From Planctomycetota bacterium (GTDB lineage Bacteria > Planctomycetota > Planctomycetia > Pirellulales > Thermoguttaceae), in NCBI GenBank assembly GCA_021784975.1, contig JAJYGU010000458.1, positions 1-27,810 on the forward strand: a stretch of 27,810 bases of DNA, given 5' to 3'. The notes beneath the pieces were generated by a model. That model saw nothing but the letters and a program-made list of their open reading frames with translations. It searched no databases and was not told where the DNA came from. Position 1 is the stretch's first letter, and each line of letters opens with the position of its first letter. Below are positions 14,241 through 22,683 of the stretch, in pieces. The translations under genes were made by a program, and so were the position numbers.

Positions 14241-16526
14241 CTACTGCTTGGATTGCGCCGCAGTCGTGTGGATGAACCCAACCCTCCAATCGACGTGCGG
14301 CTTGTCGAAGCGAATGTCTTGCACCCACAGGTTCTTGTCGGCTTCGGCCAATCGCACGGAACCCTTGGTCAGTGCTGAGCCGGGCAGCAGGCGGTAGCCA
14401 TCGGGGACGTAGAGAAATGCCTTTCCTTCCATGCCGGCTGCTCGGCAGTATTGGCCCGAAAGCCGCATCTGCACCTCGTCCCACACCTCGCGGCGGATTT
14501 CATGATAGCCGCCCAGCAGGTGCATGTTGGTGGCAACCACCTCGGGGTGCGTCGGCAAGCGGTGGATGATGAGCACCCTGGCGGTATGCGGGGCGAGCTT
14601 GAGCGTAATCTGCCCGCGGTGAGCGCCGAGCATTCTCTCTTCCCAGAACTCGAAGGCCACCACCGGCTCGTTGACGGCGATCCCGACCGAAGCAAGCTGC
14701 ACCGTTCGCTCCTTCGGCTGGTTCTCGAAGTTGAACAGTCCCACCACGTCCCACTGGCCGGCGGCATTCTGGCAGTGCATGTGCCAGAGCGAGGGCAGTT
14801 GCCGCGCAAACAGATCGAGCGGCCGGGCCATGGGATTTCCGGCCGGCAGACACTGTTGCATCATGCGGATCCGCGGCAGATCGAGGGTGCGGAAATCATC
14901 ACTGAACGAAATGCTGCAACCCGAGAGCGTCATCAGCGACAAGCGCAGCCGGGCTTCTTCCACGCTGGCCTTCGGTCCCACGCCCATGTCGCACACCTCG
15001 CGATGGTAGAGGCGGTCGTTGATCCAATAGCTTGCCGCCAGGCCGGGGACATTTTCCCGGATCAAATCGATCCAGTTGGGCAGACCGGCATCGCCCGTGT
15101 CGGCGCCGATATAGGAACTATTGGCCAGGTGGACCGACAACAGCGGCGGTGTCTGGCAGTAGCGAATCCAGGCGTTGGGGCCGGCGCCCCGTCGAATGGC
15201 CGCCATCGCCTTCCGCAGAGACGGCGCGCCGGCAATGAAGTCAATTTTGTAGTAGCATGCCCCTTCGGCCGTCAGCCGGACAAAGGTGTCGGCGATCCAT
15301 TTTTCGGCGGCTGGCTTGGAGGCGTCGAGTTGGCTCATCTCGGGATTCGGCTTCCAATACCAGCGTCCTTCCGCGATCGGCTTGCCCTGAGCGTCACATC
15401 GCATCCAGTCGGGATGTTGGCGAAACAGTTGACTGGTGTGCGCCACTTGACTCGGCGCGATCCACAGCCCCAGCTTCAGCCCGTAACGCGAACGGAGTTG
15501 TTTCGCCAGCCATTTCAGTCCGTGCGGGAAGCGCTCGTTGGGAAACCAGTCGCCGCAGATGTCGCCGCGCTGCCAGCCGTGGTCGAGCTGCAAGAGGTCC
15601 AGCCCGAGCGGTTTGAAATACTTAGCCACGATCTCGGCATGCTCCAAGACGTTCGACTCGCTAATCGTCATACGCAATGGATACCAACTGCACCAGAGGG
15701 CGTTGGCTCCGGTGCGGACCGGTTTCGGCGCGATCGCCGCCACCGCATCGCCATAATGCTCTAGGGCCTGAAAGGCATTGTCTTCGCAGGAAATCCAGGC
15801 CGGGTCGAGGACGATCGTCTGCCCGGGCCGGAGAATTCGCCCACCGAGGTTGCTGGCAATGGTCAGCTCCGTGACGCCTTTGTCGACCTGAAAGGCGGTG
15901 TGGATCGAGGGATTGCCGACTGCGGCCGAGAGCAGGCCGACGATCATCGCCCGGCCCGACCCGGCATCTCGTAAGGCCAGCACGCCGTTGGAACTGTATC
16001 GCTGAACCGAACCCTTGGGCATTTCCTTCTGCGGCGCCGGACGGATGAGAGGCGCAGGGCCGGGATAACTGACCGCCGCGGGGACGTGCGTCAAGTCGCC
16101 CAAGGACAACACGCCTTTCTTGGGGGCGCTGAGCATTTTCACCGTGCCGAGCGTTACATTCTTGGACGTCTTATTGCGAATCTGAGCGCCGATAAGAATC
16201 GCGTACCGGTCGCAATATAAGCGGATCCAGCGTTCGATTTCGACCCCTTCGTTCCAGCGATGGCGGATCTCTTCCCCGCTTCCGATGCGGTCGGTAAAAA
16301 ACGCGGATTTGGCTGATCTGTCGGGCGGTGTGATGACGCGCCCGTCCACTTCGACGGCAAATCCGCAGCAGCCCGCCTCGTATTCCTGCTGTATCGCGCC
16401 GGCACGTTTGCCCGCCGCGCTTTTCCCGGCCGCCAACAGCGTTCCGCTGGTGATGACGACGACTGCCACGCCAACGGTCAACGCAATCCTCCAAGAGCGT
16501 CGCAGCGACATGATGTTCGTCTCCAT
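14241..16526 (-). CDS. Secreted GH36-like alpha-galactosidase
   Basis: 761 residues. A signal peptide (SLRRSWRIALTVGVAVVVIT, cleavage near LLAAG) sends it out of the cytoplasm; the start is METNIMSLRR at 16526, or the ATG at 16511. An N-terminal beta-sandwich precedes a TIM barrel with LDLLQLDHGWQ (310-319), GDWFPNERFPHGLKWL, LGLWIAPSQVAHTSQL and HPDW, the GH36/GH27 melibiase pattern. KIDFI places the nucleophile at D429, and SDDF (542-545) provides the likely acid/base, but the CSGGGGR signature of classic GH36 enzymes is missing. A C-terminal beta domain follows. It is the last gene of a minus-strand sugar locus. The substrate could be a galactoside or a related sugar; the exact linkage is unknown. 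Confidence 0.8.
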   Translation of the reverse strand: METNIMSLRRSWRIALTVGVAVVVITSGTLLAAGKSAAGKRAGAIQQEYEAGCCGFAVEVDGRVITPPDRSAKSAFFTDRIGSGEEIRHRWNEGVEIERWIRLYCDRYAILIGAQIRNKTSKNVTLGTVKMLSAPKKGVLSLGDLTHVPAAVSYPGPAPLIRPAPQKEMPKGSVQRYSSNGVLALRDAGSGRAMIVGLLSAAVGNPSIHTAFQVDKGVTELTIASNLGGRILRPGQTIVLDPAWISCEDNAFQALEHYGDAVAAIAPKPVRTGANALWCSWYPLRMTISESNVLEHAEIVAKYFKPLGLDLLQLDHGWQRGDICGDWFPNERFPHGLKWLAKQLRSRYGLKLGLWIAPSQVAHTSQLFRQHPDWMRCDAQGKPIAEGRWYWKPNPEMSQLDASKPAAEKWIADTFVRLTAEGACYYKIDFIAGAPSLRKAMAAIRRGAGPNAWIRYCQTPPLLSVHLANSSYIGADTGDAGLPNWIDLIRENVPGLAASYWINDRLYHREVCDMGVGPKASVEEARLRLSLMTLSGCSISFSDDFRTLDLPRIRMMQQCLPAGNPMARPLDLFARQLPSLWHMHCQNAAGQWDVVGLFNFENQPKERTVQLASVGIAVNEPVVAFEFWEERMLGAHRGQITLKLAPHTARVLIIHRLPTHPEVVATNMHLLGGYHEIRREVWDEVQMRLSGQYCRAAGMEGKAFLYVPDGYRLLPGSALTKGSVRLAEADKNLWVQDIRFDKPHVDWRVGFIHTTAAQSKQ

Positions 16527-16539
16527 TACAAATCAAAAC

Positions 16540-16615
16540 GTAGGTCAGGCACCCGGTGCCTGACATCTCCGGCGCGGCGGCGCGCCTCGCGTCAGGTACG
16601 GCGTACCTGACCTAC
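16540..16615. repeat. Composite palindromic element with three nested hairpins
   Basis: The outer arms GTAGGTCAGG (16540-16549) and CCTGACCTAC (16606-16615) match perfectly. Inside are three palindromes: GTCAGGCACC-C-GGTGCCTGAC (16544-16564), GGCGCG-GCGG-CGCGCC (16571-16586) and GTCAGGTACG-G-CGTACCTGAC (16591-16611). The element fills the gap between two co-directional genes and resembles a REP/BIME-type element. Confidence 0.85.
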
Positions 16616-16619
16616 TTCC

Positions 16620-18182
16620 CTACCCAAGGCTCTCCCACTGGATTCCCACCCGCCTCAAGGCATAGCCGACCTCCTTGCGGTAGTCGCCGTAGACGGTCAT
16701 CCAGTGGAAGCCGTGCATGCGCTCGGCCAGCTTCAGGCTGTCGCACTGGAAGCGGACGTCGATCTGGTCGCGGCAGATCGGCAGGAAAGGGGCGTCGGCG
16801 ATCTCGCCCAGCACGCCCAGCCAGCGTTGGGCCTTGAAGTCGGCGACAACGTTGGTCACGACCTGCCCTTTGCGCATTTCCACCTTCGGGGCCGCCCCGT
16901 AATCCGACTCGAAGTGGGTGAGAATCCGCGCCGGCTCGACTTTTTGGCCGTCCATCTTCCGCGGGCCGGTGCAGTGGGCCAAGGTGATCAGGCCGTCGTG
17001 CGGGTAGGTCGGATCATTCATGAAATGCGGGCGATTGGAGATGTTGCGAATGAGGATGCCCGCCGGAATCACTACAAAATCCGACTCGCAGAAGGCCATG
17101 TAGCCGTCGTCGTTCAAGGTGCTCAAGGGCAAGCAGGCGGTGGTTTCCGAAAGCGGCATGATGGTGGTCATGCAGCCGTTGATGGTCATCGCCCGGCAAT
17201 CGGCCCGCTTCATCAGGTTGCGGAAGATCTGGTCGAGCAGGAAGGCGTTGTCGACGTACTTGCGGTCGGTCTCCAGCGTGGTGCCCGGCAGTTTCAAGTA
17301 ATCTTCCGCCCGGCGGGATGCGCGGACCACCGCCGGCCGATCGGCGCGGGCGGCCTTGATCAACTCGCCCAGTTCATCGTAGGTGACGGTTCGGATGTCG
17401 AGCTTGAAGCGGTCGCGGGCCAACTGCGGAGCGGCCGGGGTGGCCCAGCCGCCCGGGCCGCCGACGGCCAGAATGCGGCTTCCCAGCGTGTTCTTCAGCC
17501 CGCACAGCGACCGCAGCCGCCAGAGCAATTCGTCCTGACTGTCGACCACCACGTCTTGATCGTTGATATGTTGGACCGCGAGTTTATCAGTGTGCCGGCG
17601 GAGGTAGATCGGACTAACGATCTCGTACCAGAGCGAGACGGGACCCGACTTATGACGGCAGAAGACCACCAGGTCCTTGGCCGTCTTGCCGAGCATTTCA
17701 AATGCGTCGCCGCCGGCCGCATAAAGCAGAGTCACGTCGGCCGAGGCGATTTCCTGTTTAACGCCGGCCAACTCCTGGCCGCTGCGGCCGGACGCGATCG
17801 GCAAGAACTGTACTGGAAAATCAGCGGCCGCTTGCAGCCGTTCCAGTTCGCCGCGGATCCGGGCAAGCTCCCCGTCGACGTCCTGCCGGGTCTGAATGCC
17901 GCCCCACGGACGCCAACTCGTCTGCGGGCTGCGGGTGGGGAGCGTATAGGCAAGCACCGGCTTGACCACCAGCGGTCGGCGGCCGGGCGCCGCGGCGGCG
18001 TCCTCCTGTTCGGCAGCCAACGCCGACCACGACAGACCGCTGAGGGCGATTCCCCCCAGGGCGGCCGCGCCGCCTACTCCGCCCAAGAACGTACGACGGT
18101 TCATGCCGTCGGCCGCATGTCCCCCGCAGGGACAGCAATGGGCGCGGAACACGGGACCGGGCTTGTTCGCTTCAGAAGGCAC
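16620..18182 (-). CDS. Tat-exported L-fucose-isomerase-like protein
   Basis: 520 residues from a GTG at 18182, chosen because CAGGAGA lies about seven bases upstream. The internal ATG at 18104 would begin exactly at MNRRTFLGG. The twin-arginine motif NRRTFLGG, followed by a hydrophobic Gly/Ala stretch, marks Tat export of a folded, probably metal-bound protein. The body resembles the FucI/AraA isomerase fold: VTLLYAAGGDAFEM, then NGCMTTIMPLSETTACLPLS, and a C-terminal barrel with HFESDYGAAPKVEMRKGQVV and FHWMTVYGDYR. Catalytic residues were not assigned with certainty. FucI enzymes are normally cytoplasmic, so export is unusual. It sits between the TIM-barrel isomerase and GH36 genes. Confidence 0.75.
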   Translation of the reverse strand: MPSEANKPGPVFRAHCCPCGGHAADGMNRRTFLGGVGGAAALGGIALSGLSWSALAAEQEDAAAAPGRRPLVVKPVLAYTLPTRSPQTSWRPWGGIQTRQDVDGELARIRGELERLQAAADFPVQFLPIASGRSGQELAGVKQEIASADVTLLYAAGGDAFEMLGKTAKDLVVFCRHKSGPVSLWYEIVSPIYLRRHTDKLAVQHINDQDVVVDSQDELLWRLRSLCGLKNTLGSRILAVGGPGGWATPAAPQLARDRFKLDIRTVTYDELGELIKAARADRPAVVRASRRAEDYLKLPGTTLETDRKYVDNAFLLDQIFRNLMKRADCRAMTINGCMTTIMPLSETTACLPLSTLNDDGYMAFCESDFVVIPAGILIRNISNRPHFMNDPTYPHDGLITLAHCTGPRKMDGQKVEPARILTHFESDYGAAPKVEMRKGQVVTNVVADFKAQRWLGVLGEIADAPFLPICRDQIDVRFQCDSLKLAERMHGFHWMTVYGDYRKEVGYALRRVGIQWESLG

Positions 18183-18297
18183 GGTAGTTCTCCTGATTTC
18201 TGAGCCATGAGGGCAGGTAAGCTTGGCAAGGCAGTCAGATATCCGAGCAGGTGCGGCCATTGTAGCATTTCGACCATAGGGGCACTACTACCGGGTT

Positions 18298-19113
18298 TTA
18301 CGAGAGATACGCCAGCGTCTCGCGGAGCGACCGGTGGTGGTCGCTCAGGCACGGGAAGTATTCCAGCCCGAAGGCTCCTTGGTATCCGTACGCCTCAATC
18401 TTCTGCAAGATGTGCGCGTAGTTCAACTCGCAGCCAAAAAGTTCGGCCCGGCCGGGAACACCGGCCGCATGGAAATGGCCGATCCACGGAATATTCTTCT
18501 CGATGGTGGCCAGGAGGTTGCCTTCCATGATCTGCATGTGGTAGATATCGAAGAGGATTTTCAGATTCGGGCTGTCGATCGTGCGTACGATCTGCAGCGC
18601 TTCGGCGGACGAATCGAGGTAATAGCCGGGGTGGTCGACCCGCGTATTCAGCGGCTCCAACAGCAGGATGAAATCTGCCTCCGCGGCGATTTGGGCAGCC
18701 TCCGCGAGTGCCTCTTCCAGGTTCTTGCGCATTTCGCTCCTGGAAAGGGCCGGATCGACCGCGCCCGAGAGCGTAATCCCTTTGCCGCAGCCCGCCGCTC
18801 GGGCGAAAACCACCATCTTGCGAATCTGTGCCAGGTAGGCTCTCCGATCCTGCGGCTTGACCGGAGAGCCGCCGAAGCTCCCGTCCCAGGCATTCAAGGC
18901 AAAGTCGTTCAGCGTCACCCCATGACGCTCGCAGGCGCGGCGTAGAACCGTCGCATCCTTGGCCCAGTCGGTGCGGATGCGATGGCCGTCCCAGGTTCCC
19001 TCAGGGTGCCAGAACTCCACGCTGCGGAAGCCAATTTCGGCGATTCGCGCGATCCGCTCCTCAACAGACAGGTCGGTGAACAACGTCTCCAGGCAGACGC
19101 TCAAGGTCACCAT
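18298..19113 (-). CDS. Hydroxypyruvate-isomerase-like TIM-barrel protein
   Basis: 271 residues. The pattern is that of the AP-endonuclease-2/sugar isomerase superfamily, Hyi branch: SVEFWHPEG, ILLLEPLNTRVDHPGYYLDS, LKILFDIYHMQIMEGN, IGHFHAAGVPGR and a C-terminal GAFGLEYFP. The metal-binding Glu, Asp, His and Glu of the family are in EPLN, FDIYH, HFHAA and LEYFP. No signal peptide is seen, so it is cytoplasmic. It would isomerise or epimerise a small keto sugar or inositol-type substrate. The neighbouring aminotransferase, symporter and FucI-like genes point to a shared catabolic pathway. Confidence 0.88.
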   Translation of the reverse strand: MVTLSVCLETLFTDLSVEERIARIAEIGFRSVEFWHPEGTWDGHRIRTDWAKDATVLRRACERHGVTLNDFALNAWDGSFGGSPVKPQDRRAYLAQIRKMVVFARAAGCGKGITLSGAVDPALSRSEMRKNLEEALAEAAQIAAEADFILLLEPLNTRVDHPGYYLDSSAEALQIVRTIDSPNLKILFDIYHMQIMEGNLLATIEKNIPWIGHFHAAGVPGRAELFGCELNYAHILQKIEAYGYQGAFGLEYFPCLSDHHRSLRETLAYLS

Positions 19114-19156
19114 CTTAGCACCCGCGTCAGAATAGGTTGGTCAAGTCTTCTGTCGC

Positions 19157-19281
19157 AAATCCGAAGCTCTACATCCCAAATCCCAAACAAATCCAAAGCA
19201 CGAATGCTCAAAGGAAGCCGCCGTTTTCGTCGTTTGAAAACTGGAGATTTGAGCTTGTTTGGGATTTGGAGCTTCGGATTT
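19157..19281. repeat. Inverted repeat of ATCCC/ATTTGGG-rich sequence
   Basis: The left arm at 19157-19190 (AAATCCGAAGCTC, then CAAATCCCAAACAA) is the reverse complement of 19255-19281 except for a seven-base interruption in the left arm. The 64-bp centre contains a TCGTCGTTTGAAAACTGG stretch. It lies in the 214-bp gap between the Hyi-like and DegT genes. It resembles short GAAGCTC/AAATCCCAAA-type intergenic repeats that I recall from planctomycete and related genomes. Confidence 0.75.
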
Positions 19282-19327
19282 CGGATTTCGGGTAGCAAAT
19301 ATCGTCAGCTTATTCTGATGCGGCGTC

Positions 19328-20731
19328 TTAGCACCATGGCGCGGCGTCGGCCGCCTCGGTGCAGTACGCCGAAAACACCTTGTTCATCCCGGCGGCGATC
19401 GCCAAGCAGTCTTCTTGCGAGTAGCACGGATCGAGCCAGATCATGATGTTCCGGTCGAAAAGGTCCTCGGCCACCGGACAGTCGCCGGCGTGGTACTCCA
19501 CATGTCCGCCGCGATCGCGGTAGGTCGAACAGCAAAACGGGCAGGCCGCCGCACCGCCGGCTTGCGCAACCAGCGGCGCCATGTCGCGGCTTAGGTGCCA
19601 GTCGGGCGGCGCATCCTTGCCGCGGACCCCGCACTCGGCCGGCCAGAGGAACTGGCCACAGCCGATGCCCTCCGCATTCAAGGCAACGGCAATCTCACGG
19701 CCAAGCTCGACAGTCTGCGGGAAAAAGCGGATATTGTAGCCCACGCCACCCTGAGGATCGTTGAGTTTGCGAGGCGTGATCTCGCGGTAAGTCTTCAGCC
19801 GGCTCACGATCGTGCGGCGATTAGCGTTGTAGGTTTCCACCAGGGCGGGCAATTTTCTCAGTTGCACCACGTCGACCGCCGCCTCCACGTCCGACATGCG
19901 GTAGTTCGTCCCCCAGAACAGCTCGCCCGCATAGCGGGGTCTCGCAAACCGATTCGGCCGCCATAGCCCGCCCGACTCGGCCACCTGGTAGGCCCGCTCG
20001 AAGAGACGCTCGTCGTTGGTCAACACCAACCCGCCTTCGCCGCCGCCCACGATCTTATAAGCCGAGATGCTGAAACAGCCCAGATCGCCCCAGGTACCGA
20101 CGGGCCGGCCGTGATACTTCGCCCCCGGCGACTGCGCACAGTCCTCGACCACCTTAAGGTTGTGCCGCCGGGCAACGGCCAGGATCGGCTCAAGATCGGG
20201 TACGCCGCCCATCACGCAGGTGGGCGCAATAGCCACAGTCCGGGGTGTGATCTTGGCCTCGATTTTTCGGGGGTCGATGTGCAGCGACTCAGCAACGTCG
20301 CAGAAAACCGGCACGCCCCGGGCGGCGATCACGGCGGCGGCCGTGGCGAAGAACCCGATCGCCGGCACGATGACCTCCGTGCCCGGTCCCACGCCGGCGG
20401 CCACAAAAGCGCTGTGCAACGCGCCGGTGCCGGAACTGACGCCAATCGCATATCTGACGCCGAAGATCTCCCGAGCGACCCGCTCAAACACCTCGCCCGC
20501 ACCGGGCGACGGATGTGCCGTGGCGAATCGCGACAGCGTAGGCCCCCGCCCCAACTGGTCGTCCGAGATGAGCCCGCGAATCTGTTGCAGCGTTGTCTCG
20601 GGAAATCCAAACCGTTGGGCAAGCGCCATGAACTCATCGACGCCGATCTTGGGTTTCTGTTTCCCATGCATCGCCGCAAACGCCTTAGGACCTCCATGAA
20701 TCGCCAGTTGTGACGCCTTGCCCAGTGCCAT
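19328..20731 (-). CDS. DegT/DnrJ/EryC1/StrS-type PLP aminotransferase
   Basis: 467 residues. The N-terminal LAIHGGPKAF is typical of StsC/glutamine:scyllo-inositol-type members of the family. VSSGTGALHSAFVAAGVGPG (about 98-117) binds the PLP phosphate, KVVEDCAQSPGAKYHGRPVG includes the pyridine-contact aspartate (D197), and SISAYKIVGGGEGG carries the Schiff-base lysine (K226). YRMSDVEAAVDVVQL follows. The enzyme transfers an amino group to or from a keto sugar or cyclitol. No lipopolysaccharide or antibiotic biosynthesis genes are near; the symporter and Hyi-like gene suggest a catabolic role on an amino sugar or cyclitol, which is inference. The C-terminus contains a cysteine-rich CPFCC. Confidence 0.9.
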   Translation of the reverse strand: MALGKASQLAIHGGPKAFAAMHGKQKPKIGVDEFMALAQRFGFPETTLQQIRGLISDDQLGRGPTLSRFATAHPSPGAGEVFERVAREIFGVRYAIGVSSGTGALHSAFVAAGVGPGTEVIVPAIGFFATAAAVIAARGVPVFCDVAESLHIDPRKIEAKITPRTVAIAPTCVMGGVPDLEPILAVARRHNLKVVEDCAQSPGAKYHGRPVGTWGDLGCFSISAYKIVGGGEGGLVLTNDERLFERAYQVAESGGLWRPNRFARPRYAGELFWGTNYRMSDVEAAVDVVQLRKLPALVETYNANRRTIVSRLKTYREITPRKLNDPQGGVGYNIRFFPQTVELGREIAVALNAEGIGCGQFLWPAECGVRGKDAPPDWHLSRDMAPLVAQAGGAAACPFCCSTYRDRGGHVEYHAGDCPVAEDLFDRNIMIWLDPCYSQEDCLAIAAGMNKVFSAYCTEAADAAPWC

Positions 20732-20767
20732 TCGCCCAGTTCCCTTTCCTTTCGGGCCACCGAAGGA

Positions 20768-20815
20768 GACAGTCCCATTTTCGCGGCGTCCTGCCGCGAA
20801 AAGTGGGACAGTCCC
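20768..20815. repeat. Stem-loop flanked by GACAGTCCC direct repeats
   Basis: CCCATTTTCGCGGC (20774-20787) and GCCGCGAAAAGTGGG (20793-20807) form a long stem with one bulge and the loop GTCCT. GACAGTCCC occurs at 20768-20776 and again at 20807-20815. It lies between the symporter stop and the DegT start and could act as a terminator or RNA-stability element, or be a dispersed REP. Confidence 0.75.
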
Positions 20816-20828
20816 CGTAAATGGCTAC

Positions 20829-22532
20829 CTACGAACAATAAACCCGATTCAGGACGTAGAGTCCCGTTACCACCGTGAACAACACCAAGGCGATCACCCG
20901 CGGATCGCTCCAGCCTTTGATCCGGCCACGGAGGAATGCCAGCGGATGGTCCCAGCAGACGCCGTCAACTTTATTAGGAGGTGGCGGTGGGCCGAGCAGG
21001 CTCATGCCGACGTAAACGGCGATGCACAGCCCCCAGAGAATCGCTCCGGCCAGCATGAACGGGATGCCCAGCCCGTGGTTCGGGTCACTCACCAGCCCGT
21101 GGAATTCAAGCGGCGGCGAACTCATTAGCAGTCGCCCCACACTCGGCAAGTCGAGGATGAAATAGGCCATGCCCGCCGTGCAACCGACGCCAAAGGTGGC
21201 CATCGCCGCCCGCAGGTCGCCGCGCTTCCAAAGCAGGCCAAAGAGGAACACGGTGGTCACCGCGGGCGCGAACGTCATGGGGATCTTGTTGATTGCCTGA
21301 AAAATCGTACCAAATTGCCCTCCTTGCGTCGACCAGGCCATCGCCAGGAGCATGATGATGCCGGTAGTCACCCGGCCGATGGTCACCACGCGGGTGTCGG
21401 CCAACCGCGGCCGCAACCGCTTAACGATATCCACCGAGATCAGGGTGGCGCAACTGTTCAGGGCCGCCGCCATGCAGCTCATCAAGGCCGCCACCATGCC
21501 CGCCGCCACCAATCCCTTGAGCCCCGCCGGCACCAGCCGCTGAATCATCTGGGCCAATAGCAGGTTGTAGTCCGGGTCGCCGGCGGCGCCCAACTGCAAC
21601 TCGCCTTTGCGGAACATGATATAGCCCACCGTGCCCGGAAGGACCATGAGGAAGACGGGCAACAGCTTCAAGAAGCCGGCAAACAGGGCCCCGTTCTGCC
21701 CCTGTTTCTCGTTCTTGGCGCCCAGCACCCGCTGCACGTGGGTCTGGTCGGTACACCAATACCAGATGCCCAGGATCGGAAAGCCGAGAAGAACGCCCAG
21801 CCAGGAGAACTCCCGCAGGGTCCCGTCCGGACCGACGATCGACTGCACCATGTTGAGCTGGTCCGACTGCATCTGGGCCCGGAAGGCCGCCAGGCTATGG
21901 ATACCCAGCGACGGCAGGTGGGCAATCGACAAGCCGGTGACCAGAACGGCGCTGCCCAACAATAGGAAGATCTGGATGGTTTCGGTCACCACCACCGCCT
22001 TCAAGCCTCCCAAGGCCGTGTAGGTTACGGTCAGCAGCGAAATCACCAGGATCGAGGTCAGCATGGGAATGCCCAAGAAACTCTCGAAGAGCTTGGCGGC
22101 GGTAAACATGCTGATGCCGATGTGAATCAACAGGGCGGCCGCGATGCTGATGAGCGCCAAGACAGTCCGCGCCGGCGGACCGAATCGCTTCTCAAGAAAC
22201 TCGGGCAGGGTGGTGATGCGGGTGCGGAGGTAATACGGCGCGAAGACCAAGGCCAGCAGGATGAGCGTATAACACGCCATCCACTCGAAGTTGCCCACCA
22301 CCAGCCCGATCCGCGCCCCGTCGGCGGCCAGGCCCACCAGGTGGATGGTGGAGATGTTCGAGGCGAACACCGCCGCCCCGACCGTGAACCAGCCCAGCGA
22401 TTTGCTGGCCAGAAAATACTGCTCGCTGGAGGCGTGTCGGCGGAACCCGGTCCAGATGCCGATGGCCGTAATGCCCGCCAGGTAAACGGCGATCACCACG
22501 TAGTCGAGCAGTTCGAACGCGCTGGAGTGCAT
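20829..22532 (-). CDS. Sodium:solute symporter (SSS/SGLT family)
   Basis: 567 residues, with about 13-14 hydrophobic segments. Family signatures include YFLASKSLGWFTVGAAVFASNIS (about 38-60), TALGGLKAVVVTETIQIFLLL, WYWCTDQTHVQRVLGAKNE, GLVAAGMVAALMSCMAAALNSCATL and FAPAVTTVFLFGLLW. SSS members use the sodium gradient to import sugars, inositol, amino acids or sialic acid. This one is closer to the glucose/inositol-type than to the proline or pantothenate type. It is the first gene of the minus-strand locus and should import the substrate that the downstream enzymes process. Confidence 0.93.
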   Translation of the reverse strand: MHSSAFELLDYVVIAVYLAGITAIGIWTGFRRHASSEQYFLASKSLGWFTVGAAVFASNISTIHLVGLAADGARIGLVVGNFEWMACYTLILLALVFAPYYLRTRITTLPEFLEKRFGPPARTVLALISIAAALLIHIGISMFTAAKLFESFLGIPMLTSILVISLLTVTYTALGGLKAVVVTETIQIFLLLGSAVLVTGLSIAHLPSLGIHSLAAFRAQMQSDQLNMVQSIVGPDGTLREFSWLGVLLGFPILGIWYWCTDQTHVQRVLGAKNEKQGQNGALFAGFLKLLPVFLMVLPGTVGYIMFRKGELQLGAAGDPDYNLLLAQMIQRLVPAGLKGLVAAGMVAALMSCMAAALNSCATLISVDIVKRLRPRLADTRVVTIGRVTTGIIMLLAMAWSTQGGQFGTIFQAINKIPMTFAPAVTTVFLFGLLWKRGDLRAAMATFGVGCTAGMAYFILDLPSVGRLLMSSPPLEFHGLVSDPNHGLGIPFMLAGAILWGLCIAVYVGMSLLGPPPPPNKVDGVCWDHPLAFLRGRIKGWSDPRVIALVLFTVVTGLYVLNRVYCS

Positions 22533-22683
22533 GGAGCCTGGTTATACAGACATCCGGCGGGGGTTTCAAGCTTAGCAACAAACCGCCTTTCGCCACCCTG
22601 CCCGCGCTTGCTTTGCCACTCTTCCCCGACTACACTCATCGCTGAGAGGAATCCAACTTCCTATCGGCTACAAGGGTTCACTC

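Noticed and set aside
14451..18203. Long plus-strand open frames opposite the GH36-like and FucI-like genes
   Set aside because: They mirror genes with signal peptides and family motifs, and show Arg/Gln/His-rich, motif-free translations.
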